Assembly (NCBI GenBank): GCA_005938025.2
Contig: VCCI02000001.1
Coordinates: forward strand, 2,294,001 to 2,358,000
Source of the DNA: Inquilinus sp. KBS0705
GTDB lineage: Bacteria > Bacteroidota > Bacteroidia > Sphingobacteriales > Sphingobacteriaceae
DNA length: 64,000 nucleotides
Direction of reading: 5' to 3'
Part shown: positions 51,221-61,395 of the stretch, in pieces
Layout of the letters: each line of letters begins with the position of its first letter
Numbering within the stretch: position 1 is the first letter of the stretch
The notes under the pieces: model-generated
What the model was told of the DNA's origin: nothing
The model's input: only the letters and a program-made list of their open reading frames with translations
The model's database searches: none
Made by a program: the position numbers and the translations under genes

Positions 51221-52036
51221 CTAATACTCCTCTTTTTCGTTAGGGAAGCTTTTGGCCTTTACATCGCCCACATAGTTTTTGATGGCATCGTTCATCACAT
51301 CAAACAAGTTGGCGTATTGGCGTAAAAAGCGGGGTTTAAAGCCTTTATTAATGCCCAGCATATCGTGTATCACCAATACTTGCCCATCGCAATGCTGGCC
51401 TGCACCTATGCCGATAGTAGGTATGCTTAAGCTTTTACTTACCTCCGTAGCCAGTTTGGCGGGTATTTTTTCTAACACTATACCAAAGCAACCCAGTTCT
51501 TGCAGTTTCAAGGCATCCTCCTTAAGCTTTGCAGCTTCGGCTTGCTCTTTTGCCCTTACGGTGTAGGTGCCAAATTTATATATAGATTGTGGTGTTAAAC
51601 CCAAATGCCCCATTACGGGTATACCAGCGGTTAATATGCGGCTGATAGATTCGGCAATTTCAACGCCTCCCTCCATCTTTACCGCATGCGCCCCTGCCTC
51701 TTTCATAATGCGGATGGCCGATGCAAGGGCTTCTTTAGAGTTACCCTGGTACGAGCCGAAAGGCAGATCGACCACCACCAGCGCGCGCTTTGCGGCACGA
51801 ACTACCGATGACGCATGGTATATCATCTGATCGAGCGTGATTGGCAGCGTGGTTTCGTGCCCGGCCATCACATTACTGGCCGAATCGCCCACCAGTATGA
51901 TATCCATCCCCGCGTTATCCACTATGGCAGCCATCGAAAAATCGTATGCTGTAAGCATGGCTATCTTCTCGCCACGGTTCTTCATTTCCTGCAAAATATG
52001 CGTGGTAATGCGTTTAACTTCCTTGTTTACCGACAT
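51221..52036 (-). CDS. panB: 3-methyl-2-oxobutanoate hydroxymethyltransferase
   Basis: The ATG at 52036 ([20 protein letters not shown]) is preferred to 52060. The 271 aa match Pan[40 protein letters not shown] with metal-binding Asp, [44 protein letters not shown] and [19 protein letters not shown]. It makes ketopantoate in the pantothenate/CoA pathway. The other pan genes are not in the window. Confidence 0.95.
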   Translation of the reverse strand: MSVNKEVKRITTHILQEMKNRGEKIAMLTAYDFSMAAIVDNAGMDIILVGDSASNVMAGHETTLPITLDQMIYHASSVVRAAKRALVVVDLPFGSYQGNSKEALASAIRIMKEAGAHAVKMEGGVEIAESISRILTAGIPVMGHLGLTPQSIYKFGTYTVRAKEQAEAAKLKEDALKLQELGCFGIVLEKIPAKLATEVSKSLSIPTIGIGAGQHCDGQVLVIHDMLGINKGFKPRFLRQYANLFDVMNDAIKNYVGDVKAKSFPNEKEEY

Positions 52037-52082
52037 GGTATGTTTGGTTTTGTGATGCAAAGGTATAGTTTGTATTTCGGAT

Positions 52083-52192
52083 TTTTAGATTTACGATTTC
52101 GGATTTATGCCGTTTTGATGAGTGCCCCCCTTTGGATAGCTGCATGTCAGCGCCGGGTAATGTTGAAAAAATCTACAATCGTAAATCTAAAA
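52083..52192. repeat. Inverted repeat upstream of panB
   Basis: TTTTAGATTTACGATT at 52083-52098 and its exact complement at 52177-52192, with TTTCGGATTT words around the left arm. It sits in the divergent promoter region of panB and carA. Confidence 0.6.
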
Positions 52193-52317
52193 TCTTAAAT
52201 TTTTACTTACCTTTGCGCTGTGAATAAAGAGGTATTTTACTTCAACCTTCCGGTTTGTTTTCACGGAGCTTCGTGCCAGAAAATCCGAATCAATCACCCT
52301 TTCAATTTTTTTACTAA

Positions 52318-53418
52318 ATGAATCATTTCACCAAATTACCTGCTGTTTTATTGTTAGCCGATGGTACCGTATTTTATGGTAAGGCCGCCGGCAAAATAGG
52401 AACTACCACAGGCGAAATTTGCTTTAATACCGGCATGACCGGCTACCAGGAAATTTTTACCGATCCATCGTACTTTGGGCAAATAATGGTTGCTACTAAC
52501 GCGCACATTGGTAACTATGGTATTAATACAGACGAAGTTGAGTCGGGCGAGATACAAATTGCCGGTTTGGTTTGTAAAAACTACAATATAGCCTACAGCC
52601 GCAAACAGGCAAACGAGTCGATACAGGATTATTTTCAGGAGCAGAACATAGTAGGTATATCAGATATCGATACCCGCCAGTTGGTTCGCCATATACGCGA
52701 TAAGGGTGCCATGAACGCTATTATATCATCTGAGATACTGGATCTGGACGAGTTAAAGGCTAAACTTGCCGAAGCACCTGATATGGACGGGTTGGAGCTA
52801 TCATCACAAGTATCTACTAAAGAAACCTATACCTTTGGTAACGAGGCCGCTAAATACCGTGTAGCTGTGCTTGACCTGGGTGTTAAAAAGAACATCCTGC
52901 GCAACTTTGACGACCGCGATGTATATGCTAAGGTATACCCGGCAAAAACCTCTTTCAAGGAAATGGAGCAGGATTTTGCCCCATCGGGATACTTCATAAG
53001 TAACGGCCCCGGCGACCCATCGGCCATGCCTTATGCCATTGATACAGTGAAAGATATACTGAATGCTGATAAGCCTTTATTTGGCATTTGCCTGGGCCAC
53101 CAGCTATTGGCACTGGCTAACGATATACCCACTAAAAAGATGTTTAACGGCCACCGCGGGCTAAACCACCCGGTTAAAAACGTTATTATTAACCATTGCG
53201 AGGTAACATCGCAAAACCATGGCTTTGGTGTAGTGCAGGAAGCTGTGCGCGCATCAGACAAGGTAGAGGTAACCCACGTAAACCTTAACGATCAATCGAT
53301 AGAGGGTATACGCGTGAAGGATAAAAAGGCATTTTCGGTGCAGTACCACCCCGAATCATCGCCGGGCCCGCACGATAGCAGGTACCTGTTTGATGATTTT
53401 ATAAATCTGATGAAATAA
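52318..53418 (+). CDS. carA: Carbamoyl-phosphate synthase small (glutaminase) subunit
   Basis: The 366 aa have the N-terminal CPSase small-chain domain (LLADGTVFYGKAAGKIGTTTG, FNTGMTGYQEIFTDPSY, ISDIDTRQLVRHIRDKGAMN) and a C-terminal class-I glutamine amidotransferase with the nucleophile in FGICLGHQLLALA and HPESSPGPHDSRYLFDDF holding the catalytic His-Glu. It supplies ammonia to CarB for arginine and pyrimidine synthesis. CarB is not next to it, unlike in many bacteria. A strong terminator follows. Confidence 0.96.
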   Translation: MNHFTKLPAVLLLADGTVFYGKAAGKIGTTTGEICFNTGMTGYQEIFTDPSYFGQIMVATNAHIGNYGINTDEVESGEIQIAGLVCKNYNIAYSRKQANESIQDYFQEQNIVGISDIDTRQLVRHIRDKGAMNAIISSEILDLDELKAKLAEAPDMDGLELSSQVSTKETYTFGNEAAKYRVAVLDLGVKKNILRNFDDRDVYAKVYPAKTSFKEMEQDFAPSGYFISNGPGDPSAMPYAIDTVKDILNADKPLFGICLGHQLLALANDIPTKKMFNGHRGLNHPVKNVIINHCEVTSQNHGFGVVQEAVRASDKVEVTHVNLNDQSIEGIRVKDKKAFSVQYHPESSPGPHDSRYLFDDFINLMK

Positions 53419-53456
53419 CAAAAGAGGCTATCCCAAAAAGATAGCCTCTTTTGTTT
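53417..53456 (+). terminator. Intrinsic terminator after carA
   Basis: AACAAAAGAGGCTATC pairs with GATAGCCTCTTTTGTT around a seven-base loop, followed by T-rich sequence. Confidence 0.9.
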
Positions 53457-53728
53457 TAATCAGCGTTTTTACATTCCACACCCTTAGTTAAAGCATTTTA
53501 CTTTTTTCGCTGTCATGCGTAAAATTTTCTCTTTTTTTCGTTTTAATTCGTTCGGGCAGGTTTACTAATATAAAATAATCCGGCATATAAACAAGCAATC
53601 ATTTTGGTAAATGCTAATATTTTATGATTGTCCTCCATTTACCACTTGTCCTAAATGCTGTTAAAGACAACTCCAACAACAGCATAAAATCTAAAATCCG
53701 CACATCTGAAATTTGCACATCTACTCCC
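53457..53728. other. Intergenic region with ATCTGAAATTTG words
   Basis: AT-rich, no ORF kept. The end (53690-53722) holds AAATCTAAAATCCGCACATC-type words; 22 bases at 53701-53722 recur inverted at the very end of the window (63979-64000). Confidence 0.55.
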
Positions 53729-54265
53729 CTATTTTTTCAAATAATAATCAGGCACAGGCAGGGTCTTCTTCTCTACGTCCCAAATAATGCTGCTCACCTT
53801 CCAGCCGGTGGGGGTTTTAATTAACTGGAAACTATTTACACCACGCTCGGCAATGCTGTCGCGGGTGTTCAGGTAAGTATTGTAGGTACTTATGCGGCTG
53901 GCTATGCGGCCAAACTGCTCGGTACGGCCAAATTCCTCTTCCTCGTAAAACATGCTGATATGCCCGCCTTCTACCATTTTTCTAAACAATCCAACAAATT
54001 CGGTTATGCTGCCTGTTTCGGCAGTGTCTGTTCTAAAATTAATGAGTTGCGCCTGGGGCGTAAAGTAGTACTTTATCGAATCGTACCTGGGCTGCTCGCC
54101 CTTTTTAAAACTGATCGCATAATAAGCATCGTCAACCGCCTTTTTTATCGCGGCATCGTCGGGTACGGTGTAAGTGGTAGCGGTTGCTACGGTTGGTTTT
54201 TCGCCGCTGGTATGGCAGGCCGATATTGCCAGCACAAAGCAGGCAGCAAGTAATAGGTTCTTCAT
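53729..54265 (-). CDS. Lipoprotein with SnoaL/NTF2-like fold
   Basis: The 178 aa have a lipoprotein signal (LLLAACFVLAISACHTSGE, Cys near 17). Residues 38-170 resemble an NTF2-like domain: DAAIKKAVDDAYYAISFKKG, YYFTPQAQLINFRTDTAE, GSITEFVGLFRKMVEGGHI, FGRIASRISTYNTYLNTRDS, RGVNSFQLIKTPTGWKVSSI. The family includes enzymes and binding proteins. No partner gene is adjacent. Confidence 0.75.
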   Translation of the reverse strand: MKNLLLAACFVLAISACHTSGEKPTVATATTYTVPDDAAIKKAVDDAYYAISFKKGEQPRYDSIKYYFTPQAQLINFRTDTAETGSITEFVGLFRKMVEGGHISMFYEEEEFGRTEQFGRIASRISTYNTYLNTRDSIAERGVNSFQLIKTPTGWKVSSIIWDVEKKTLPVPDYYLKK

Positions 54266-54438
54266 TTGTTAATAGGGTTAAGTGTTTAGCTAATATAAGT
54301 TTAAAATGCCACCTGTAAAACAGCCCTGCTTATAGCTAACCGGAATACTTTCACCGACAATTTCCCTCATTTCGCCTAATAAGGCTAACGGTTTGGCTGT
54401 TTTCGCTACAATTTTGTACTACTAAAACACACGAAACC

Positions 54439-54540
54439 ATGACCACACTCCTATCAATCCCCCTTATTATACACGCGGTTGTTGCAGCCGCGCATGTCGC
54501 CATTGTTTACATACATTTAGTGGGTAAATTCATTTTTTAA
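54439..54540 (+). CDS. Possible 33-aa membrane peptide
   Basis: ATG at 54439 to TAA at 54540. The peptide is almost entirely hydrophobic (PLIIHAVVAAAHVAIVYIHL), so it would span the membrane once. A promoter-like CTACAATTTTG lies 25 bp upstream. It may be chance; only the composition and length of the hydrophobic run argue for it. Confidence 0.3.
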   Translation: MTTLLSIPLIIHAVVAAAHVAIVYIHLVGKFIF

Positions 54541-54577
54541 TTGGCCTGTATATTGCTTTGCCATAGTAAAAACTGCT

Positions 54578-54790
54578 ATGAAAAAGGGAGAAACAGTTCA
54601 CTGGAACTTTGGTAAAGGTGAAGGTGAGGGCAAAATTGAAAAGAAGCATACCGAACCCGTTAATAAAACCATTAAGGGATCGAAAGTTAAACGCAACGCC
54701 AGTAAGGACGAGCCGGCCTACGAAATAAAAATGGACAAAGGCAAAAAGGTGGTAAAATCTGAAAGCGAATTAAAAAAGGGGCCTAAGTAA
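54578..54790 (+). CDS. DUF2945 (hypervirulence-associated TUDOR) small protein
   Basis: The 70-aa basic protein starts MKKGETVHWNFGKGEGEGKI and contains KTIKGSKVKRNASKDEPAYE, the DUF2945 pattern in which a WNFGxG core precedes a TxKGSxVKRNASxxxPAY stretch. Such SH3-like folds may bind nucleic acid or peptides; function is unknown. Monocistronic, with a strong terminator 20 bp after the stop. Confidence 0.85.
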   Translation: MKKGETVHWNFGKGEGEGKIEKKHTEPVNKTIKGSKVKRNASKDEPAYEIKMDKGKKVVKSESELKKGPK

Positions 54791-54810
54791 TATTAGCCTG
54801 TACCTTTTGT

Positions 54811-54855
54811 AAAGCGGTTATAATTAAGTATTTTTTAATTATAACCGCTTTTTTT
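54811..54855 (+). terminator. Intrinsic terminator
   Basis: AAAGCGGTTATAATTAA pairs with TTAATTATAACCGCTTT around a T-rich loop, then further T's. Confidence 0.9.
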
Positions 54856-54950
54856 ATGGAAAGCAGGGTATTAAAAAATCTAATTGAATTTTAATACGAT
54901 TTTGTGATACCGCGCACCGTTATTAAACAAATACATTGCATATTTACAAT

Positions 54951-55715
54951 ATGGCAAACCAACCTATAATTACGGTAAAAAACCTGGTTAAAAACTATGG
55001 TGATTTTGAGGCGGTAAAGGGCATTAGCTTTGAGGTGTACGAAGGCGAGATATTTGGCCTGCTTGGCCCCAACGGCGCCGGCAAAACTACCACCCTGGAG
55101 GTAATTGAAACCCTGCGCGAAAAAACATCGGGCCAGATAACCGTTGATGGTTTTAATATAGAGACTGATGCCGATAAAATAAAGCAACGCATAGGTGTAC
55201 AGCTACAGGCTGCCGGCTACTACCCCAACCTTAACCTTTCAGAATTGATCGTTTTGTTTTCGGGCCTTTATGGTATAAACAAAACCCCTACCGAAATGCT
55301 GGAGAAGGTGGCACTAACCGATAAGGCCAAGGCTAAATACAAAGAGCTATCGGGCGGGCAAAAGCAGCGCTTTTCAATAGCTACTACACTTATAAACAAC
55401 CCCCGCATCATATTTTTAGATGAACCCACCACGGGACTGGACCCACAAGCCCGCCGCAACCTGTGGGACCTGATACGCGAGATACGCGATGCCGGCACCA
55501 CCGTGGTGATAACCACCCATTATATGGATGAGGCCGAAGTGCTGTGCGACAGGGTGGCCTTTGTTGATGGCGGCCATATTATAGGTATTGATACCCCCGA
55601 CCATTTTATTGACCAACTGGTGGCTACCGGTTTTGAGCGCGAAAAGCAAACCAAAGGCGCCAACCTGGAGGATGTTTTTATTAACCTTACCGGTAAAGAA
55701 TGGCGTGAAAGGTAA
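54951..55715 (+). CDS. ABC transporter ATP-binding protein (ABC-2 type)
   Basis: The ATG at 54951 (MANQPIITVKNLVKNYGD) gives 254 aa. Walker A is GLLGPNGAGKTTTLEVI, the Q-loop is in VQLQAAGYYPNLNL, signature ELSGGQKQRFSIA, Walker B RIIFLDEPTTGLDPQAR and switch VVITTHYMDEAEVLCD. The C-terminal 30 residues contain ANLEDVFINLTGKEWRE, common in exporters of drugs or lipids. The permease gene follows after 73 bp. Confidence 0.94.
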   Translation: MANQPIITVKNLVKNYGDFEAVKGISFEVYEGEIFGLLGPNGAGKTTTLEVIETLREKTSGQITVDGFNIETDADKIKQRIGVQLQAAGYYPNLNLSELIVLFSGLYGINKTPTEMLEKVALTDKAKAKYKELSGGQKQRFSIATTLINNPRIIFLDEPTTGLDPQARRNLWDLIREIRDAGTTVVITTHYMDEAEVLCDRVAFVDGGHIIGIDTPDHFIDQLVATGFEREKQTKGANLEDVFINLTGKEWRER

Positions 55716-55788
55716 GCCCCCCAGCCCCCTGAAGGGGGAGCAACTTGCTTGAATTGAAGTACCAATAAACAAATGAACTATTGAACCA

Positions 55789-56907
55789 ATGAACCAAAAA
55801 TATAGTAACACACGCGCTACGCTGGCTATTGCCAAAGCAAGTTTCCGGTCAATATTACGCAGCCCTTCGGCGGTGGTGTTTAGTTTGGCTTTTCCGCTTA
55901 TATTTATTTTGGTGTTTGCCAATATTGGCGGTGGCGGGCTATCAGTTGATGTGGGCGTTGCCAAAGGCTGCGATACCCTTAACCCGGTTTACGTGGCCCT
56001 AAAAAGCGTAAAGGTGATGCACCTGGTTAGCGACCAAACGCCCGACGAGATGAGCAAGAACCTGGCAAAGGGCAGTTTAGATGCCATTATTGATCTGAAA
56101 CCTTTTGTACCCATGAAACCTATAGCCATGAGCGTGCAATACAGCGCGGCATCGGGCGATAAGGGCAGCATTTTAAAATCTACGCTTAACAACATCTTTT
56201 ACCGTATGCAGTCGGCGCAGTTAAGTAAAATGCAGGGTTTGTCGGGTATTCAAATACCTAACGTGGTCGACTTAAAAGAAACTACCGTTACCGGCCGCGA
56301 GTATAAGTATATCGATTTTATACTACCGGGCCAGCTGGGCTTTTCGCTGTTAAGCAGCGGGGTTTTTGGTACCGCGTTCGTGTTTATTGGACTGCGTTTA
56401 ACACTGGTTATTAAACGCTTTTTTGCTACTCCTGTTAAAAAATACAGCATTGTACTGGGCGAGGCTATTGCCCGTATCGTATTCTCGCTTTTAGGTGCAC
56501 TGTTTATTATTATGGTTGGTCATTTTGCTTTTGGCTTTACGCTGATACACGGTATAATAACGGTGCTTAATATGCTGGTGCTTTGCGCCATAGGGCTTAT
56601 TATATTTATGGGCTTTGGCTTTACCATATCGGGCATAGCCAAAAACGAAAGCACCGTACCGCCGCTGTCTAACATCATTACCCTGCCGCAGTTTTTACTG
56701 TCTGGCACCTTCTTTTCGGTAACCGCTTTTCCAAAATGGCTGCAATATGTAAGTAATGCCCTGCCATTAACCCACCTTAACAACGCCATGCGCAAGGTAG
56801 CGTTTGAAGGCGCCGGCCTGGGCGATGTTACCCACCAACTGTTCATCCTGCTGCTTTGGGGCATTGGAGTGTATGCCGTAGCGGTGAAGACGTTTAAGTG
56901 GGAGTAG
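55789..56907 (+). CDS. ABC-2 type permease
   Basis: The 372 aa have the ABC-2 exporter layout: one helix near the N-terminus (AVVFSLAFPLIFILVFANIGGGGL), a long extracytoplasmic loop (about 50-170), and five helices in the C-terminal half, with RVIKRFFATPV-like VIKRFFATPVKKYSIVLGEAIARI, GFGFTISGIAKNEST and SGTFFSVTAFPKWLQYVSNALPLTH. With the ATPase upstream it exports an unknown compound. The start codon lies within AATGAACC-type intergenic words. Confidence 0.92.
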   Translation: MNQKYSNTRATLAIAKASFRSILRSPSAVVFSLAFPLIFILVFANIGGGGLSVDVGVAKGCDTLNPVYVALKSVKVMHLVSDQTPDEMSKNLAKGSLDAIIDLKPFVPMKPIAMSVQYSAASGDKGSILKSTLNNIFYRMQSAQLSKMQGLSGIQIPNVVDLKETTVTGREYKYIDFILPGQLGFSLLSSGVFGTAFVFIGLRLTLVIKRFFATPVKKYSIVLGEAIARIVFSLLGALFIIMVGHFAFGFTLIHGIITVLNMLVLCAIGLIIFMGFGFTISGIAKNESTVPPLSNIITLPQFLLSGTFFSVTAFPKWLQYVSNALPLTHLNNAMRKVAFEGAGLGDVTHQLFILLLWGIGVYAVAVKTFKWE

Positions 56908-57217
56908 GTTAGTTTAGAGGTAGAAAACATACAAGCGGTGGCTATGTGCGATTCCTTCCTTGGGGAAGGAGGAGGAAGGGGTTTGATAACAGATAAGTCT
57001 GCCATGCGTATAAACCCCTCCCTGCCACTACACAACCTAACGCACCCCTCCCCGTCCGCTGGGAGCACATCTAAAATCTGCACAACTGCATATCTGCACA
57101 TTAACCCCACATCAACTCAATGTTAAATTTTCCAGTTCCCTCAGGGTCTCTCGCAGAGGACCCTGAGGCATACGATCTCATCCCTAATAATATCATCACA
57201 AAAGTTATATTAGCCTA
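56908..57217. other. Intergenic repeat-rich region before the RAYT gene
   Basis: It carries GGGGAAGGAGGAGG-like and CCCCTCC patches, ATCTAAAATCTGCACA words, a 30-base phrase at 57101-57130 that recurs with few changes at 58919-58948, and the REP hairpin at 57139-57168. No ORF is supported. Confidence 0.55.
57139..57168. repeat. REP hairpin 1, upstream of the RAYT gene
   Basis: CCTCAGGGTC, loop TCTCGCAGA, GGACCCTGAGG: a GC-rich imperfect palindrome in an AT-rich region, 50 bp before the transposase start. The same core recurs at 57803-57832 (inverted), 57981-58010 (degenerate) and 58836-58865. Confidence 0.8.
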
Positions 57218-57793
57218 ATGGCTATTCGTACAATTCATAATACACCTGACCATACGTGGTTTATAACTTTTACCTGTTATTGCTGGCTACCATTGTTTGA
57301 AACAACACAATCGTATGATTTAATTTACGACTGGCTGAGACTAATTGATGAAAAATACCACATCAAAACATTGGCGTTTGTAATAATGCCAAATCATGTT
57401 CACTTACTTTTACACTTGCCTGTATCTGATAACCTGAAACTAAATACCATTATAAGTAATGGCAAAAGATTTATGGCGTATGAATTAATTCGGCGATTAA
57501 CAGTAAAAAATGAAAACAAATTAATAGGGATATTAACTTTAGCGTGTAGTCAAAATGAAATTGATAAAGGACAAAGGCACAAAGCCTTTGAGCCATCATT
57601 CGATGCCAAGCCTGTGTACAGTTTAGATTTTCTAAATCAAAAGCTGGATTATATTCATCATAATCCAGTTAGCGGCAAGTGGCATTTATGTAATGAGTTT
57701 ACCGATTATCCCCATAGTAGTGCTGCATTTTATATTGATGAGAAATCGCATCCCAATATAATTATTAGTGACTATAGAGAATATTGGAATTGA
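57218..57793 (+). CDS. REP-associated tyrosine transposase (RAYT, Y1/HUH type)
   Basis: The 191 aa carry the Y1-transposase fold. ITFTCYCWLPLF comes at the start, then TLAFVIMPNHVHLLLHLP with the HUH metal-binding pair His-x-His, and YSLDFLNQKLDYIHHNPVSG with the likely catalytic Tyr in LDYIHHNP. RAYTs nick single-stranded hairpins and are linked to REP elements rather than moving themselves. Here REP hairpins with complementary orientation lie on both sides. The coding sequence is AT-rich, unlike nearby housekeeping genes. Confidence 0.92.
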   Translation: MAIRTIHNTPDHTWFITFTCYCWLPLFETTQSYDLIYDWLRLIDEKYHIKTLAFVIMPNHVHLLLHLPVSDNLKLNTIISNGKRFMAYELIRRLTVKNENKLIGILTLACSQNEIDKGQRHKAFEPSFDAKPVYSLDFLNQKLDYIHHNPVSGKWHLCNEFTDYPHSSAAFYIDEKSHPNIIISDYREYWN

Positions 57794-57802
57794 TATCGGC
57801 GA

Positions 57803-57832
57803 CCGCAGGGTCCTCTGCGAGAGACCCTGCGG
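57803..57832. repeat. REP hairpin 2, inverted orientation
   Basis: CCGCAGGGTC, loop CTCTGCGAGA, GACCCTGCGG. The loop is the reverse complement of that of hairpin 1, so the two flank the RAYT gene as an inverted pair. Confidence 0.8.
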
Positions 57833-57854
57833 AGACATCAAAAATAAACAGGTC

Positions 57855-57946
57855 GTCATTGCGCGGAGCGATAGCGACAAAGCAATCTCCGAACAAGGCA
57901 TAACCACCTTGCATATGTAGAGATTGCTTCGTACCTCGCAATAACG
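57855..57946. repeat. GTCATTGCG-type palindromic intergenic repeat
   Basis: GTCATTGCG with AAGCAATCTC and, inverted, GAGATTGCTT with CGCAATAACG frame a 92-base unit. This core word is widespread in bacterial intergenic palindromes. It sits directly after REP hairpin 2. Confidence 0.65.
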
Positions 57947-57980
57947 CACGGTTTAGGTTTCTTGCGATACATTTCCGTTC

Positions 57981-58010
57981 TCTCAGCATCTCTCGCAGGG
58001 CCCCGCAAGA
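57981..58010. repeat. REP hairpin 3, degenerate
   Basis: TCTCAGCATCTCTCGCAGGG then CCCCGCAAGA keeps the TCTCGCAG loop word of hairpin 1 but has a broken stem. Confidence 0.5.
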
Positions 58011-58127
58011 ACATAAAACAAGCCGTCGCGCCATCATGCCGGCTGGCGGCGCGGCATCCTACATGCAAATTGTGAGACCGAAGGACACCCTTCTTGGCAT
58101 CAAAAAAAAATCATCAAACGATTTACC

Positions 58128-58772
58128 CTAATCTTTGATCTGAATCAGATACTTTTTGCTTTTCCTATTCTCTTCGGGTTGCTCTGCAAACGATTTAGCG
58201 TAATCAATCCTGTCAGCACTAAACACATTACCTAATATCGGTTCGGCTTCTTCAATGCTATATGTTTTATCTTTTATTTGAAAAGTAAACTTGTAAGATG
58301 ATTTCTTAAGTTCTTTAATAGATATTTCCGGACGGGAAATGTCAAACTTAAATGGTATCGTGAAACTTTGCTCTATTACACGGCTATTCTGTATAGCGGG
58401 TTTCCATCGTGGCGAATTTTGAATCGCAACGGATAAGCTTTCTTCAAAGCCGGTTCCACTTTCGCTGAACGCTTTAATATTTTTTGGTTTACCTGTTACA
58501 TCCACCGTAAAGCCAATTACTATCCGACCTTTAAATCCAAATAAACCAACAAGTTCGGGCATACTCGTACTATTGGTTACATATCGCATAAAGTTAACAT
58601 CACCACCAGGATAAGATGCTGATTGTTCGATAGCGACAAAGGTAACAGGGCTGGCAGCTTCGGGCACAATACCCGCACTATCCTTTTTAGCTTGAGAACT
58701 AATAGGAGGTTCTTGAGCAAAAACAAGCCCAGTAAACAATACAAAGGCTACAATCGTAAAATATAGTTTCAT
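58128..58772 (-). CDS. TonB-like C-terminal domain protein
   Basis: The ATG at 58772 (MKLYFTIVAFVLFTGLVFAQ) gives 214 aa with a signal peptide. The longer frame to 58880 runs through REP hairpin 4 and is rejected. Residues about 60-150 match a TonB C-terminal domain: GGDVNFMRYVTNSTSMPEL, GRIVIGFTVDVTGKPKNIKAFSES, SLSVAIQNSPRWKPAIQNS, VIEQSFTIPFKFDI. No N-terminal membrane anchor or proline linker typical of TonB is present, so it may be a periplasmic domain protein rather than an energy transducer. Confidence 0.75.
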   Translation of the reverse strand: MKLYFTIVAFVLFTGLVFAQEPPISSQAKKDSAGIVPEAASPVTFVAIEQSASYPGGDVNFMRYVTNSTSMPELVGLFGFKGRIVIGFTVDVTGKPKNIKAFSESGTGFEESLSVAIQNSPRWKPAIQNSRVIEQSFTIPFKFDISRPEISIKELKKSSYKFTFQIKDKTYSIEEAEPILGNVFSADRIDYAKSFAEQPEENRKSKKYLIQIKD

Positions 58773-58835
58773 CAAGCTAAAATAAACTAAAACCGTGTGT
58801 GAGGTGGTATTAATTAGTAAAAATAATTCCTGTCC

Positions 58836-58865
58836 CCTCAGGGTCTCTCGCAGATTACCCTGAGG
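58836..58865. repeat. REP hairpin 4
   Basis: CCTCAGGGTC, loop TCTCGCAGAT, TACCCTGAGG, nearly identical to hairpin 1 and followed, as it is, by CATACG. It lies in the promoter region of the TonB-like gene. Confidence 0.8.
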
Positions 58866-59033
58866 CATACGCCTTCTCAATCTGCAGATCTAAAATCTAA
58901 AATCTGCACATCTCCAAATTAACCCCACATCAACTTAATATTAAACTTAACAATTTGTTAACATTAACAAGTACACAGTTAACACTTAGGTAATATTAGG
59001 GTAATACATTTGCTGCCATTAAAACAGCAAGCA

Positions 59034-59771
59034 ATGTTAAAAGCCCCAAAAATAGCTATTATAGCTTTTATACTGTTAACAGTATGTTCATTTACAGTTA
59101 ACGCGCAAGATTCTAAATTAGGTACATGGGGCATTGCCACCGTAGTAATGCCCGGCGATAGCGTGCACAAATGGGGCGGCTATTCCGAATTCCAAACCCG
59201 CACCAATGGCGCACTGTTCAGCCAGTTTCAATACTACGAGGCTAAGGTGGGCGTAAGCTACGATATCGACAAAAACTTCATCGCCCTGTTGGGTACAGGC
59301 ACTTACCATACCTACGATTACTTTGATGTATCAAAGGGCCCCATTACAAACGAGTACCGCTTTTGGGAACAAATGACCATTAACCAGTACCTGTCGCGTT
59401 TAAAGTTTGAGCACCGTTACCGGGTAGAGCAGCGCTGGGTAAACGGCAACTACCGCAATCGCTTTAGGTATCGTTTAAATATGTTTATCCCTTTAAACAA
59501 TAAAAAAATTGCCGCTAAAACCTATTTCCTGTCCGTGTTCGACGAGATATTCCTTAACAATAAAGCGCCAAACTTCGAGCGTAACCGGGTATCTGCAGCT
59601 TTGGGTTACCAGTTTGATAAAAAATGGATAGTACAGGCCGGTTGGATTAACCAGCGCAACTTTACAGCCGAAACAAGCAGCGGCAAAAACAACATTATGC
59701 TGATGCTGATGTACCGTATAAACCGTAAAAACAGTGCCGAAAGGGAGCAGGTACCTACAACTGCCGACTAA
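59034..59771 (+). CDS. DUF2490 outer-membrane beta-barrel-like protein
   Basis: The ATG at 59034 (MLKAPKIAIIAFILLTVCSF) is preferred over a TTG at 59010; it gives 245 aa with a signal peptide cut after NAQ. The mature strands follow the DUF2490 pattern: LGTWGIATVVMPGD, WGGYSEFQTRTNGALFSQFQ, FRFWEQMTINQYLSRLKF-like RFWEQMTINQYLSRLKFEHRY, NRFRYRLNMFIPLN and ILMLMYRIN-like NIMLMLMYRINRK. Such proteins form outer-membrane barrels of unknown role. A terminator follows. Confidence 0.8.
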   Translation: MLKAPKIAIIAFILLTVCSFTVNAQDSKLGTWGIATVVMPGDSVHKWGGYSEFQTRTNGALFSQFQYYEAKVGVSYDIDKNFIALLGTGTYHTYDYFDVSKGPITNEYRFWEQMTINQYLSRLKFEHRYRVEQRWVNGNYRNRFRYRLNMFIPLNNKKIAAKTYFLSVFDEIFLNNKAPNFERNRVSAALGYQFDKKWIVQAGWINQRNFTAETSSGKNNIMLMLMYRINRKNSAEREQVPTTAD

Positions 59772-59793
59772 TTTTAATAAAGCACAACATTAT

Positions 59794-59828
59794 AAAGAGA
59801 CGCGGTGCCTATCGCGTCTCTTTTTTTA
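59794..59828 (+). terminator. Intrinsic terminator before eno
   Basis: AAAGAGACGCG pairs with CGCGTCTCTTT around an eight-base loop, then T's. The GACGCG word also appears in the repeat after lspA. Confidence 0.85.
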
Positions 59829-59952
59829 CGCGTTTACCTTCCAACTCATTAATAATCATAACAAATACTAATTTCTGATTGCGTTTTACTGAATTTGCAC
59901 TAAATTAGCCCACCAAATTAGTATAGTACACACACAAACAATCCGACAATAA

Positions 59953-61254
<1,302 letters not shown>

Positions 61255-61288
61255 GCAACACTAATTCAATCGAATTTTACGAACTACT

Positions 61289-61318
61289 AAAGCCCCGGAT
61301 CTTTCCGGGGCTTTTTTT
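61289..61318 (+). terminator. Intrinsic terminator after eno
   Basis: AAAGCCCCGGA, four-base loop, TCCGGGGCTTT followed by T's. Confidence 0.9.
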
Positions 61319-61395
61319 ATACCACGTACGATTTTGTTTGCCCTCCGTTTAAATGGCAGCATCGTACTACAAAGATTTTTATACTTTTACGCTTA

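Noticed and set aside
57686..58068. Several minus-strand frames around the REP hairpins
   Set aside because: They run through palindromic repeats and the RAYT end; their sequences change with the repeats and do not look like proteins.
53701..58948. Possible CRISPR-like array of ATCTAAAATC/ATCTGCACAT words
   Set aside because: The words are irregularly spaced, vary in sequence and have no uniform spacers or cas genes nearby.
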